From assembly GCA_039972875.1 (NCBI GenBank), contig JBDWMA010000010.1, positions 1 to 64,000 of the forward strand: 64,000 nucleotides of DNA, in the 5' to 3' direction. The stretch comes from Pseudoruegeria sp039972875. GTDB taxonomy: Bacteria; Pseudomonadota; Alphaproteobacteria; Rhodobacterales; Rhodobacteraceae. A program made the translations under genes and the position numbers. The notes below the pieces were generated by a model. It saw only the letters and a program-made list of their open reading frames with translations. It searched no databases and had not been told where the DNA came from. Shown here piece after piece: positions 1-8,782 of the stretch (the stretch's first letter is position 1; each line of letters opens with the position of its first letter).

Positions 1-93
1 AGAAACAACCGCCCATGCCGGGACTTTAAACTCCGGGCGCACAGCACTCAGATTGGCAAAAAGATCCACAACGTTATTTGAGGTGATCTGCAT
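1..93 (-). CDS. Partial gene, start of an unrecognised protein
   Basis: The minus strand has an ATG at 93 that opens a frame continuing off the left edge of the window, giving 31 visible residues that begin MQITSNNVVDLF. A GGAG stands about eight bases upstream of the ATG, a plausible ribosome binding site. The visible part has no recognisable domain, signal peptide or membrane segment. The short length makes the call tentative. Confidence 0.4.
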   Translation of the reverse strand, partial: MQITSNNVVDLFANLSAVRPEFKVPAWAVVS

Positions 94-304
94 GGGACGT
101 ACTCCAAAACAAGGGCCGTGAGAGGACAGAAAGACGTTCAATAGGATTTAACTTCTGCCTCCTCATACCCAAACCACTCCAAAAATCAGCCCTGCGACAA
201 ATACTCATATGCCCAAAAATCTATACGTAAAGATTTACGTTGTTGTAAAAAGAGACTTTTATTCAATGTGTTGGAGGGTATTGCGTGCGCCGTGATCGTC
301 GCCG

Positions 305-535
305 GGCCAACGTTAAGTGGCATTTGGATGAAGTGGTTATCACGATGCGTAGTAAGTAGCACTGGCTGTAGCGTGCCATCGATACAGACGGTGATGTGCT
401 GGATATCTTCGTTCAAACGCGCCGAAATGCCAAGGCCATAAAGCGCTTTGTGCGACGCTTGATCAACCAATTCGGCGAACCTCGGGTTCTCATTACCGAC
501 AAACTGCGCAGTTATATCAAGCCAATACACAGGCT
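305..535 (+). pseudogene. IS6-family transposase relic
   Basis: The plus strand encodes the middle of an IS6-family DDE transposase. A WHLDEVV segment carries the first catalytic Asp, then comes an IDTDGDVLD stretch and a FGEPRVLITDKLRSY segment. At least two in-frame stops interrupt it near 350-375, and both the N-terminal part and the region of the catalytic Glu are missing. The fragment resembles the longer relic at 16925-17493, so both may come from the same type of element. It cannot produce a working transposase. Confidence 0.65.
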
Positions 536-606
536 GGCATCTGCCTGACGTCGTGACCGAGCTGGAGTCCCACTTTGTAAATTTTCTGTGATGCTGCGAA
601 TGGCTG

Positions 607-1029
607 CTATTTGCGTGTGCCCAGAACTAAAGACGAGGTCGACTTTGTAATCAGATTGCTTGCCCCAATCGTATCATTAAGCAAGGTCAAATCGTAGGGA
701 GCTGTAACGACACAATGAGCGATAGCGTCAATTTCGCCGGAGATCGAAGTCACTTTGTGAACTCCATTCAAGGAGGCCAGCCAATTCAATGCCTGATCGC
801 ACGGACGCACTGCAATTTTTATGAAAATCAGTGCGTGGATGATACCAACTTGGTTTTGGGAGTAATCTGCATGATACCCTCTTATGACGCCGTTCGTTTC
901 TAGTTTTGTTACGCGGTCCTGTATCGCTGTTCTGGACAGCCCGATCTCACGGCCCAATGCAGTAAAGCTGATCCGCCCATCCTTACCCAGTCTCGCCAAA
1001 ATCCGTTTATCCGTCTGATCCACAGTCAA
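607..1029 (-). CDS. Lrp/AsnC family transcriptional regulator
   Basis: A 140-residue protein with the usual length and layout of the family. An N-terminal winged helix-turn-helix (about residues 5-50, including the segment GREIGLSRTAIQDRV) is followed by the ligand-responsive ferredoxin-like domain (about 65-135). Such proteins form octamers and sense amino acids or related small molecules. The gene is divergent from the cupin gene that starts at 1123, and the 93 bases between them are the likely shared control region. The cupin gene is therefore the most probable target, which is inference from position only. Confidence 0.85.
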   Translation of the reverse strand: MTVDQTDKRILARLGKDGRISFTALGREIGLSRTAIQDRVTKLETNGVIRGYHADYSQNQVGIIHALIFIKIAVRPCDQALNWLASLNGVHKVTSISGEIDAIAHCVVTAPYDLTLLNDTIGASNLITKSTSSLVLGTRK

Positions 1030-1122
1030 TTTCCTCGAACTGCAACCGCATTACGTCGGATCGCAAGTTGGCGCTGATACGCTTTCAGGCCAATGTTAGC
1101 TTTGAAATGGATCGGAAATAAG

Positions 1123-1434
1123 ATGAAAAAGATCACCCCAAACGAATATACTGGAGCGCAGGCTTGGGATGCGCTTGATATCGAACAAATTGAAAACGCA
1201 ACAGTCCGTCTTCATTGGACCGACGCTCCATACAAATGGCATGTGAATGATGGACCTGAGGTGTTTGTCGTACTCGACGGTAAAGTTGACATGCACGTTC
1301 GCAAAAACGGCGTAGAAAGCGTACTGAGGCTTAACGTCGGTGATATCTTCCATGCTGAAAACGGTGACGAACATGTTGCGCACCCGGATGGACCCGTGCG
1401 CGCTTTAGTCATTGAAACTGCAGGCAGCATATAG
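1123..1434 (+). CDS. Small cupin-domain protein
   Basis: A 103-residue single-domain cupin. The metal-site motif is partly visible: a His in WHVNDGPEVF, the following Glu, and a later His in GDEHVAHP, set on a beta-rich chain with conserved glycines (VLDGKVD, LNVGDIF). Cupins of this size bind a metal or a small ligand, and many are enzymes of unknown substrate. I chose ATG 1123 (MKKITPN) rather than the in-frame ATG at 1093 because the latter adds ten residues outside the fold. It is divergent from the AsnC-type regulator. The substrate cannot be told from sequence. Confidence 0.83.
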   Translation: MKKITPNEYTGAQAWDALDIEQIENATVRLHWTDAPYKWHVNDGPEVFVVLDGKVDMHVRKNGVESVLRLNVGDIFHAENGDEHVAHPDGPVRALVIETAGSI

Positions 1435-1544
1435 TTGGTGTAGTATAAGCGGGCGTTCGAACTTTGTGTCCGAAGGTCGGCTTTGTTCCACTTTGCGACC
1501 GCGCGTCGCACCAACTCCAATGGCCGCTTTTAGGTTATCGGGTC

Positions 1545-1961
1545 TTAGTCTTGTGAAACCTTAGTTGCGACCGAAAGAAGCTTTTGGAACCGAGAGCATT
1601 CGAAATGGTCATCAAACGGACAATCAGCGACATGGCGCACCATGTTTGCGAGATTAACCAACCGTTCAGCTTGCTCTTGTAGGCTGACCGCCTTGTCGAG
1701 CAAGGCATTGCGTGGGATGACCGTCGTTCCAGGTCGACGCAGTACTGAACCTACCTCATCAAGGGTGAAGCCAGCCTTTTTCGCAAGGTTGATGAGCGCG
1801 AGTTCCTGAAGAACCGTAGGCTCATATTGGCGGCGCAGCCCATTACGGGACACTGAAACGATGAGCTTCCTTTTCTCATAATATCTTAGGCCTGATGTGC
1901 TGACGCCTGATCGGCGTGAGACTTCTGCAATATCCAGAAGTTTATCCAAGAAAACACCCAT
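1545..1961 (-). CDS. MerR family transcriptional regulator
   Basis: A protein of about 138 residues with an N-terminal MerR helix-turn-helix (LLDIAEVSRRSGVSTSGLRYYEKRKL at about residues 6-31, read in two parts), a dimerisation helix, and a C-terminal tail holding two Cys residues (DCPFDDHFEC). The frame is open further upstream to 2120, but family alignment starts at the Met encoded at 1961, so the extension is left out. The start codon abuts a MerR-type operator-promoter at 1961-1991 that faces the exporter gene at 2023. It probably activates that exporter in response to a toxic compound. The two Cys could bind metal or sense redox state, but the pattern is not that of SoxR or CueR. Confidence 0.85.
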   Translation of the reverse strand: MGVFLDKLLDIAEVSRRSGVSTSGLRYYEKRKLIVSVSRNGLRRQYEPTVLQELALINLAKKAGFTLDEVGSVLRRPGTTVIPRNALLDKAVSLQEQAERLVNLANMVRHVADCPFDDHFECSRFQKLLSVATKVSQD

Positions 1962-1991
1962 TGACTTGAAGTTGACTTCAAGTTGTAGACT
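1961..1991 (+). promoter_or_regulatory. MerR-type promoter with central operator dyad
   Basis: A -35 element TTGACT (1961-1966) and a -10 element TAGACT (1986-1991) are separated by 19 bases, the over-long spacer typical of MerR-activated promoters. The spacer region holds a perfect 9-base inverted repeat, acttgaagt (1964-1972) and acttcaagt (1975-1983), with two bases between the arms. It points toward the exporter gene at 2023 and touches the start codon of the divergent merR gene, so the regulator probably also controls itself. Confidence 0.7.
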
Positions 1992-2022
1992 CTGTGTTGA
2001 AATTTTGCAATGGAGCAATTGG

Positions 2023-3417
2023 ATGAACGGATCATCACAATTTATAAGACAAAACGCGAGGTGGACTGTCCTGTCTGGCCCCAGCCTTTCGATTATACTG
2101 GCGTCTCTAGGGATCAGCACCGCTGCGGTTACTTTACCTGCGTTGTCATCTGACTTTTCAGGGCAGCGCCTTGACCCAACATTGGTTGTGTCAATCTACG
2201 TGCTCGCAATCACAGCACTTATTGTTCCCATTGGGCGTGCGGGCGACATTTTTGGAAAACGCCCAGTGCTTATTTCTGGGGTATGCCTCTACATTCTGGG
2301 TGCATTTTTGGCGTTTCAGGCGCTCTCTTTGCCGATGTTGGTTGCCTGTCGATTTATCCAAGGCGCGGGGGCTGCTGCAATGATGGCAATGCCCTTGGCA
2401 TCGGTGCGCGATTTTGTTCCGGTAGACCAAGTGGGGCGCTGGATGGGAGTAATGGGAACGATGTCAGCCATCGGAACGGCCTCAGGCCCCGCTATTGGAG
2501 GAGTCATTGTTGCTGCATTTGGCTGGCGTGCTGTTTACTTGATGCAGTTCCCAGTTGCATTGGCCGCGCTGGCGCTGTGCTTAGTCTATTTTCATCCCCC
2601 CAAACGCGACAGGGCGCAAAAAGGGATCGACCTTTTTGGATCCGTTACCTTGGCTGTTTTCCTTGCTGCAGTCACTTTTCTTGTTTCCGATATTTCCAAC
2701 GGCTTTGATTTTAATATGGTTCTATTTGCAATTCTCGCGGTTGGCGCAATCGTGGCTTTCTGTGTCATAGAGGCACGCACCGAAACACCTATCATCCCGA
2801 TTGAAGTGCTGCGGTCCAACCATGTACGCCTCAGCCTTGCTATGAACGCCATCGTATCCCTTGTCATGATGGGTGTCCTCGTAGTCGGGCCGTTCTTCTT
2901 GGTGGGCGGGCTTGGATTAACGACGGCTCAGATGGGCTTGGTTATGTCCGTTGGCCCGATCTCTGCTGTTCTGAGCGGCATTTCCGCTGGACGATTGACG
3001 GATAAGATAGGGTCGGGACGCGCGGTGGTTTTTGGTGCATCAGCGATGGTCGTCGCAACGGCCGCGATGGCAGGTCTTCCCTATGTATTCAAACTTTATG
3101 GGTTCATCCTCGCCTTCATTTTGCTTGCGCCGAGTTATCAGGTTTTTCTGGCTGCACTGAACACCTCAGTGATGGAAAATGCCTCCGAGCAGGATCGAGG
3201 AGTGACCTCGGGTGTCCTCAATCTCAGTCGCAACTTCGGTTTTGTACTGGGGGCTGGCACCGTCAGCGCAGTTTTCTGGTCGATGGTACGCTTCGAAACC
3301 AATATCGAAGACGGGGCTCAAATGATCAGATTGGCTATGGCGGGCACCTTTGCGGTCTGCTGTGTCCTAACTTTGAGTGTGGTGTTACTCTCGATCAATG
3401 CGTATCGGAGCCGGTAA
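2023..3417 (+). CDS. MFS multidrug exporter, DHA2/EmrB type
   Basis: A 464-residue, strongly hydrophobic protein with about 14 predicted membrane segments, the DHA2 (EmrB/QacA) layout. The loop between segments 2 and 3 has GRAGDIFGKRPV, matching the family motif A. Segment 5 has the GPAIGGVIV stretch that matches motif C of antiporters. Such proteins export drugs, dyes or toxic metabolites using the proton gradient. The frame is open upstream, but ATG 2023 fits the promoter at 1961-1991. The upstream MerR gene is the likely regulator. The substrate is unknown. Confidence 0.9.
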   Translation: MNGSSQFIRQNARWTVLSGPSLSIILASLGISTAAVTLPALSSDFSGQRLDPTLVVSIYVLAITALIVPIGRAGDIFGKRPVLISGVCLYILGAFLAFQALSLPMLVACRFIQGAGAAAMMAMPLASVRDFVPVDQVGRWMGVMGTMSAIGTASGPAIGGVIVAAFGWRAVYLMQFPVALAALALCLVYFHPPKRDRAQKGIDLFGSVTLAVFLAAVTFLVSDISNGFDFNMVLFAILAVGAIVAFCVIEARTETPIIPIEVLRSNHVRLSLAMNAIVSLVMMGVLVVGPFFLVGGLGLTTAQMGLVMSVGPISAVLSGISAGRLTDKIGSGRAVVFGASAMVVATAAMAGLPYVFKLYGFILAFILLAPSYQVFLAALNTSVMENASEQDRGVTSGVLNLSRNFGFVLGAGTVSAVFWSMVRFETNIEDGAQMIRLAMAGTFAVCCVLTLSVVLLSINAYRSR

Positions 3418-3626
3418 AGTCGTAGATGCATGAACCTAACATTTGTTCCGGCCACAGCATCGATCAACAAGGGATCTTTTTCCTCTCTCGCTGCGACCCG
3501 CCCGAACGGCTGTTTTGGATTTATTCGCAAAGATCGGGAAAAAGTTGATCCGGTGTCGTTTGCAACGCATCTGCCAACGCTCTTTGAATTTGTGCAGAAC
3601 GAGAAACCTTCTTTCCAACCTATGTG

Positions 3627-3660
3627 ATAGCCCAATGGGTTACACCAACTCTTGGGCTAT
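3627..3660 (+). terminator. Possible terminator hairpin after the exporter
   Basis: A 9-base perfect inverted repeat, atagcccaa (3627-3635) and ttgggctat (3652-3660), encloses a 16-base loop and is followed by a T-rich run (ttggttcttt). It lies 210 bases after the exporter stop codon. The T tract is imperfect, so it may be a weak terminator or a processing stem. Confidence 0.35.
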
Positions 3661-3687
3661 TTGGTTCTTTCGCAAAACCGTTCCGTT

Positions 3688-3942
3688 TTAGGACGGGTTA
3701 TCCACGTTTTTCAAAAAATGTTCTGAGATTTCCAAGGAAGAGCCGTCTGAAAATTCCAGAAGGTACAGCACTTCGCCCATTGATTGAGAGAACCTTTCCT
3801 GTTGCATCACGCTGTGTACAATATCTATTCCACAGACCACACCGATGCGACCATTCGTGTGATATTCCTCTGGTGCGGTTTTAGAAATCTCCAAAACATC
3901 GCCATAAGCGAATTTTGCATTTTCTATTTTTTGGATAGCCAT
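3688..3942 (-). CDS. Small protein, possibly Imm31-like
   Basis: An 84-residue acidic protein without signal peptide or membrane segment. The sequence has the order GDVLEIS, then GRIGVVCGID, then GEVLYLLEFSDGSSLEISE near the end. This resembles small SH3-like immunity proteins of the Imm31 type, where a GxVxGI strand and an EFxDGxxxxI strand recur. The likeness is weak and from memory of the family. No toxin gene is adjacent, so if it is an immunity protein it is an orphan. It sits among IS relics. Confidence 0.5.
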   Translation of the reverse strand: MAIQKIENAKFAYGDVLEISKTAPEEYHTNGRIGVVCGIDIVHSVMQQERFSQSMGEVLYLLEFSDGSSLEISEHFLKNVDNPS

Positions 3943-4119
3943 GGCGTTCCGTCTCGGTTTGTAACCCCTGGGACATGGCCGTGAAGCGAGAGTGATCTAA
4001 GAGGGGACGTACATCCGGGTGGGCGGCAAATGGTGATATATTTGGCGCGCTGTTGACACAAGCGGCCAGACGGTCGGTTTTAGCCTCACCGCGCGACGGA
4101 GTGCAAAGGCGGCAAAAGC

Positions 4120-4395
4120 CTTTCTAAACAAAGCTCACATGACTACCAGAAAATCCTGCGACAGCGCGGCTTCATAGTGTCCATGAGTGGAAAGGGAAAT
4201 TGCTATGACAATGCGGCTGTTGAGACGTTCTTCAAAACCATCAAAGCGAAGTTGAACTGGCGACAATCGTGGCCAACCCGACGCGCCGCTGAATTGGCAA
4301 ACTTTAACTACACAAATGGCTTCTATAACGCCCACAGAAAACAAGCAGCACTCGGCTGGAAAAGCGCCTTGGCTTTCGAACGAAAGGTCACATAA
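4120..4395 (+). pseudogene. IS3-family transposase relic (orfB C-terminus)
   Basis: About 90 codons encode the end of an IS3-family integrase-type transposase. The segment SMSGKGNCYDNAAVETFF carries the conserved region around the catalytic Glu (VETFF), followed by the usual NFNYTNGFYNAHRKQAALG tail. Everything upstream, including both catalytic Asp residues and orfA, is missing. The frame fades out near 4120. It is a dead remnant. Confidence 0.8.
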
Positions 4396-4458
4396 ATGAG
4401 TAATTGGAGCGGCACGAAAGCGGGACTAGTCCGACTTCAGAAGGAACGTAATATGACC

Positions 4459-4647
4459 CTATGAACTATTCTTGACATGAGCCGCGATAGAGAAGCGGTC
4501 ATTATATTCTTTCAATATAGAACCAAGCGCGGCGATTGAATTTGATCCAGTGCCTAATATACTCTGCACTTGAAGAGCTGTAGAGCTGTACATGTCGACA
4601 AGAGTTAGAATGTTGTCGACATACTGCATGGGGGTTTCGTCGGCCAT
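4459..4647 (-). CDS. Small protein of unknown function
   Basis: A 62-residue protein starting MADETPMQYV. An AGGAGT ribosome binding site lies five bases before the ATG, and it overlaps the stop codon of the upstream gene (4656-5012). The two are therefore almost certainly co-transcribed and translationally coupled. The sequence is mostly helical, with no signal peptide and no membrane segment. I do not recognise a family. Confidence 0.5.
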   Translation of the reverse strand: MADETPMQYVDNILTLVDMYSSTALQVQSILGTGSNSIAALGSILKEYNDRFSIAAHVKNSS

Positions 4648-4655
4648 CTGACTCC

Positions 4656-5012
4656 TTAAACTTCTTGAATAAGATAGAATGTAAAAACAGTTTGTGCTGC
4701 AATGATTATGGATAGAACCTCCAGAAAATAAGACTTAGGGCGACCTCGGGTTCGACCTCTGACATAGAATGCAAACATGACGGATAATATTATACCAGGG
4801 GCGAACATTGTTCCGTATAGGAAGATGAAAGTCGCAATTAATCCACTGAAATCGAAATGACTTCCAACTAATCCACTGAAATCGAAATGACTTCCAACGG
4901 TTCCAGAAGGAGGGGTGACTATATCAATGGCTAATAATGTAAGGGTCGTGATAACCACCATTATTGCGACAGCTGATGCAATCGATAAAAATTTGTCAAA
5001 TGTGGCAGTCAA
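4656..5012 (-). CDS. Small membrane protein with an internal repeat
   Basis: A 118-residue protein with three likely membrane helices (about residues 8-30, 58-82 and 96-115) and a basic cytoplasmic loop RGRTRGRPK. Between helices 1 and 2 the decapeptide VGSHFDFSGL occurs twice in direct succession, encoded by the 30-base tandem duplication at 4839-4898. The gene is coupled to the 62-residue gene downstream. I recognise no family. The in-frame duplication keeps the frame open, which argues the gene is still translated. Confidence 0.55.
   Translation of the reverse strand: MTATFDKFLSIASAVAIMVVITTLTLLAIDIVTPPSGTVGSHFDFSGLVGSHFDFSGLIATFIFLYGTMFAPGIILSVMFAFYVRGRTRGRPKSYFLEVLSIIIAAQTVFTFYLIQEV
4839..4898. 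repeat. Perfect 30-base tandem duplication
   Basis: The 30-base unit at 4839-4868, beginning taatccactg and ending acttccaac, is repeated exactly at 4869-4898. It lies inside the membrane-protein gene and adds exactly ten residues. The absence of any mismatch points to a recent slippage or unequal-exchange event. Confidence 0.92.
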
Positions 5013-5234
5013 TACCCTATCCTAAAATATAGGCTTGTTCGTAACGACTCGCATTGGCTATCGCTATTTCAAACGGCGGTTTTTGGCACATGCAACCTAA
5101 GCGCGTACTGTCAATGGCTTAGCTGTTACAAAAAATCATGACAAAACCTTTGGAATTTTGGAAGATTTTTGGCGTCATGTGGTATGATTATGGGCTATGC
5201 CCGCGTACCGACAAATGACCATAGCTGAAAAAGA

Positions 5235-6060
5235 GGTTCTGTCGCATAGTTTTGTGGTCATTCCCTTGTTGGCTGATTTTGCGACACGGGTGCGAAACAA
5301 GCAAGCAGCAGGGTGTTGTCCGTGACGGTTGATTTCAAAGGCAGCCATTCCCCTAAAAGGGTGATCTTATATGCGGTGTTTTTCTATGTTCGATATGGCG
5401 TGCCTTATCGCGATCACGCAGAAATCATGACCGAGCGCGGTGTACTTTGACCATGCTACGATGAACCGTTGGGTGGTTACGTTTTCGCCGTTGATTGCAG
5501 CAAATGCCCAATCCAGAAAGCGGCCGACAGCCATCTCTTGGCGAATGGATGATGTCTATATCAAGGTGCGTGGAAAATGGGTGTATCACGATCGGGCCGT
5601 TGATCGTGACGGCTAAATCCTTGATTTCATACTGTCCGAGAAGCGCGATACAGCAGCAACGGTGTTCCTGATCGGATTACCATCGATAAAAGCGGCGCCA
5701 ATTTTGCAGGCCTTCAGAAGTTGAACATCATCCTCAAACTTAAGAATGCCGGACAGATCATCAAGATTGTCCAATCGAAATATCTCAACAACATGGTTGA
5801 GCAGGACCATCGTTTCATCAAACGGATCACGCGACCCGGGCTGGGCTTCAAGGCATGCCATTCAGCCGCCGCCACACTGGCTGGGATCGAAACCGCGCAT
5901 ATGATCTTCAAAGGGCCGTTCGATCAAACGGGCGTGTCGTCGTTCAAGCAGTTTATGGCTCTCGCAGCACAACTGTATCCAGCAGGTGCCTGCTTTCAGC
6001 CTGGGAGAATATTTCCGACAAAGCCGTTAATTTGCAGTGAAGCCAAGTCCGGTTCCGTCC
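5235..6060 (+). pseudogene. IS6-family insertion sequence relic
   Basis: A left end resembling IS6-family terminal repeats (ggttctgtcgcatag, 5235-5249) precedes a broken transposase frame on the plus strand. Readable pieces are FKGSHSPKRVILYAVFFYVRYGV (in two parts), NRWVVTFSPLIAANA, WRMDDVYIKVRGKWVYHDR with the first catalytic Asp, and, in another frame from about 5690, YLNNMVEQDHRFIKR followed by GFKACHSAAATLAGIE. At least two frameshifts and stops separate them. I could not find a matching right terminal repeat near 6060. Its protein is of a different IS6 subgroup from the relics at 305 and 16925. Confidence 0.72.
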
Positions 6061-6145
6061 ATTAAAACAAACGTCGTAATATGATTACTGTTTTGGTGTG
6101 ACGGCAGGATATTTGGTCCTCAACCACTTTCTCTCTCTGGGCTAT

Positions 6146-7528
6146 CTAGATATGCAACGGTCTTCCCAAATTAGAAAGAGCCGCTTCTTGAATCGCTTCG
6201 CTTTGTGTTGGATGTGCATGGATGATTGCACCGACATCCTCCAGCCGCGCGCCCATTTCTATGGCTGTTGAAAAGCTTGCGGATAGCTCGGCTACTCCCG
6301 CCCCGGCCGCTTGAAAACCGAGGATAAGGTGATTGTCTTTACGCGCAACAACGCGGACGAAACCGGCTTCAGACTCCATCGTCATGGCGCGTCCGTTGGC
6401 GGCAAAAGGGAACGTACCGACGGTGGCGGAGATGCCTTGCGCCTTGGCCTCATCCGGTGACAAACCGCAGCTGACGATCTCGGGATCGGTGAAGCAGACG
6501 GCAGGAATGCAGGCCTTGTCCCAATGGCGGTTGTGCCCCGCGATGATCTCGGCCACCATTTCACCTTGCGCCATAGCGCGGTGCGCCAACATTGGCTCGC
6601 CTGTGACGTCGCCGATCGCAAAAACGCCCGCCATGGAGGTCCGGCATTGGTCGTCAATCGCAATGAAAGGCCCGTTCAGTGTCAGAGCAAGCGACGCGAG
6701 GTTTGCACTGTCGCTGCGCGGATGCCGCCCAACCGTGACGAGGATTTTGTCCGCAGGCAGCTCTGACTGTTCGCCGTTGTTTTCAATGATTAGCCCGGTT
6801 TTGCCAAGCCCCTTTGCGGCAGTGTCCGTCAAGACGGTTATGCCCAAATCGGTTAGAGATTTTGTGACGGGTTTGGTCAACGCGTTGTCGTATTGCGGTA
6901 AAATACGGTTGGCCGCCTCGACGATTGTTACGTCGCTGCCGAGTTTGCAAAAGGCTGTACCGATCTCAAGCCCGATGTAGCCACCACCAACGACGACGAG
7001 CTTTTCCGGGATTTCATCAAGAGCCAACGCCTCGGTTGAGCTGAGGACAGGTCCACCGAATGGCAGAAACGGCAATTCAATCGGGGCAGATCCTGTCGCA
7101 ATGACGATATGCTCGGCGTCGATCAACTGCGCCCCATCCGGTGTGATGACGCGTACCCGTTTGCCATCAATGACCTCGGCTTTCCCAATCATCAACTGCA
7201 CTTTGGCCTTCTTGAGCAGCCCAACCACGCCGCCCGTCAAACGTTTAACAATGCTGTCTTTCCAAGCCACTGTTTGGGACAGATCAATCTTGGCCGCGCT
7301 GGCTGTGATTCCCAGCGGGCTGTCCGCGGTGGTTGCGATTTTGTGGAATTCATCCGCTGCATGGATCAACGCCTTGGAAGGAATACAGCCCACGTTCAGG
7401 CAGGTGCCGCCGGGGCTGGTCTGCTCGACGACAATTGTGTCGATGCCCAATTGGCCGGCACGAATACCGCAAATATAGCCGCCGGGGCCGCCACCAATGA
7501 TCAAAAGTTTGCAGGAAATATCAGACAC
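6146..7528 (-). CDS. lpdV: Dihydrolipoyl dehydrogenase (E3)
   Basis: A 460-residue flavoprotein, normal for the family. It reoxidises the dihydrolipoyl arm of the E2 subunit using FAD and NAD+. Visible features are the N-terminal FAD-binding GGGPGG, the redox disulfide in GGTCLNVGCIPSK (Cys43 and Cys48), a second dinucleotide site VVVGGGYIGLE, the AIGDVTG FAD motif and the C-terminal HAHPTQSE carrying the His-Glu dyad. It is the last gene of the operon and starts one base after the E2 stop codon, so it is the E3 dedicated to the branched-chain complex. Confidence 0.96.
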   Translation of the reverse strand: MSDISCKLLIIGGGPGGYICGIRAGQLGIDTIVVEQTSPGGTCLNVGCIPSKALIHAADEFHKIATTADSPLGITASAAKIDLSQTVAWKDSIVKRLTGGVVGLLKKAKVQLMIGKAEVIDGKRVRVITPDGAQLIDAEHIVIATGSAPIELPFLPFGGPVLSSTEALALDEIPEKLVVVGGGYIGLEIGTAFCKLGSDVTIVEAANRILPQYDNALTKPVTKSLTDLGITVLTDTAAKGLGKTGLIIENNGEQSELPADKILVTVGRHPRSDSANLASLALTLNGPFIAIDDQCRTSMAGVFAIGDVTGEPMLAHRAMAQGEMVAEIIAGHNRHWDKACIPAVCFTDPEIVSCGLSPDEAKAQGISATVGTFPFAANGRAMTMESEAGFVRVVARKDNHLILGFQAAGAGVAELSASFSTAIEMGARLEDVGAIIHAHPTQSEAIQEAALSNLGRPLHI

Positions 7529-7529
7529 A

Positions 7530-8780
7530 TCAGACCTCGATGAACAAAAGAGCAGGGGTTTCGAGTAGGGATTTTAAGCGCTGCACAAAAACCGCAGCGT
7601 CCCAACCGTCGATGACGCGGTGATCAAAGGAACACGAGATGTTCATCATTTTGCGTGGCTGAAACGCGCTACCATCCCACATCGGACGCACAGCCATTTT
7701 GTTTACTCCTACAATCGCAACTTCGGGGTGGTTGATGATCGGTGTGGTTGCAATGGCCCCAAGCGGGCCCAGTGATGTGATAGTGACGGTTGACCCCGAA
7801 AGCTCCTCGCGCTTGGCCTTGCCCGAGCGGGCTGCGCTGGACAGACGCGTCATTTCGGCAGCGTTGGCCCAAAGATTTGCAGCCTCAGCATGGCGCACAA
7901 CCGGAACAGTCAACCCATTCGGTGTCTGCACCGCAATGCCGATGTGAACGGGATGAGATTGGTGAATAATGCCCGCCTCATCGTCATAGGTTGCATTCAT
8001 TTCAGGCTGTTCCGCGACGCCCTTGACGATGGCGGCCATGACAAATGGCAGGATCGTGAGCTTGCCCTTATCTTGCGCATATGACGTGTTGAGCTGCGTG
8101 CGTAGGGTCTCAAGGTCCGTCACGTCGATTTCCTCGACCACGGTGATATGGGGGATACGGGCCTTGGACAGCGCCATTTTATCCGCGATCTTGCGACGCA
8201 TGCCTTTGATCTTGATGTCGGTTCCACCCTCAACCCGTCTGGCTGTAGAGGCCCCAACGGTAGGCCCATGGGCGATGTAGCTCGCAAGATCGTCGTGGGT
8301 GATCTTATGTGCGGGGCCAGTCCCTTGAACCAAACGTAAGTCAATGCCGGCGTCTTGGGCGGCTTTGCGCACGGATGGGGCCGCCAAGGGTTTTTCGCCT
8401 GCGCCCAATGGGTGTTTGACAGTGGGCGCCGCCGGCGGTGTGGTTAAAGGCGTCGGGATTTCTGCGACGGCGGGTGCATCCAGCTTTGTGGCGGCGGTGG
8501 GTTCTGCGACTTGCGCAGAGCCCTCCAGATTGCCCTCACCTTCGATCTCGATTTGGACAAGCGGTGTACCGATGGCCAATCTGTCGCCAGCCACGCCCGC
8601 GACCCAAACGACTTTGCCAGACACAGGCGTTGGGACTTCGACCACCGCCTTGTCCGTCATTACAGCGCATAATACGTCGTCTTCGGCTACGATATCCCCG
8701 ACCTTAACGGACCATTCCTCCAATTCAGCCTCTGCGATCCCTTCTCCGATATCGGGAAGGGCCATGCTATATAAACCCAT
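7530..8780 (-). CDS. bkdB: Branched-chain 2-oxo acid dehydrogenase E2 (acyltransferase)
   Basis: A 416-residue protein with the three-part E2 layout. There is one lipoyl domain (residues 1-80, lipoylated Lys44 in MTDKAVVEV), an Ala/Pro-rich linker, a small E1/E3-binding domain (about 130-170, starting PSVRKAAQDAG) and the CoA acyltransferase domain with the SFDHRVIDGWDAA catalytic motif near the end. The frame is open further upstream, but the lipoyl domain begins at ATG 8780, two bases after the E1beta stop codon. Confidence 0.95.
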   Translation of the reverse strand: MGLYSMALPDIGEGIAEAELEEWSVKVGDIVAEDDVLCAVMTDKAVVEVPTPVSGKVVWVAGVAGDRLAIGTPLVQIEIEGEGNLEGSAQVAEPTAATKLDAPAVAEIPTPLTTPPAAPTVKHPLGAGEKPLAAPSVRKAAQDAGIDLRLVQGTGPAHKITHDDLASYIAHGPTVGASTARRVEGGTDIKIKGMRRKIADKMALSKARIPHITVVEEIDVTDLETLRTQLNTSYAQDKGKLTILPFVMAAIVKGVAEQPEMNATYDDEAGIIHQSHPVHIGIAVQTPNGLTVPVVRHAEAANLWANAAEMTRLSSAARSGKAKREELSGSTVTITSLGPLGAIATTPIINHPEVAIVGVNKMAVRPMWDGSAFQPRKMMNISCSFDHRVIDGWDAAVFVQRLKSLLETPALLFIEV

Positions 8781-8782
8781 AT

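Noticed and set aside
186..530. A 114-codon minus-strand frame
   Set aside because: It is the antisense of the IS6 transposase relic, whose conserved residues are on the plus strand.
3430..3635. Short overlapping frames after the exporter gene
   Set aside because: Frames exist in both strands over the same bases with no start signals. The only structure is the hairpin at 3627-3660.
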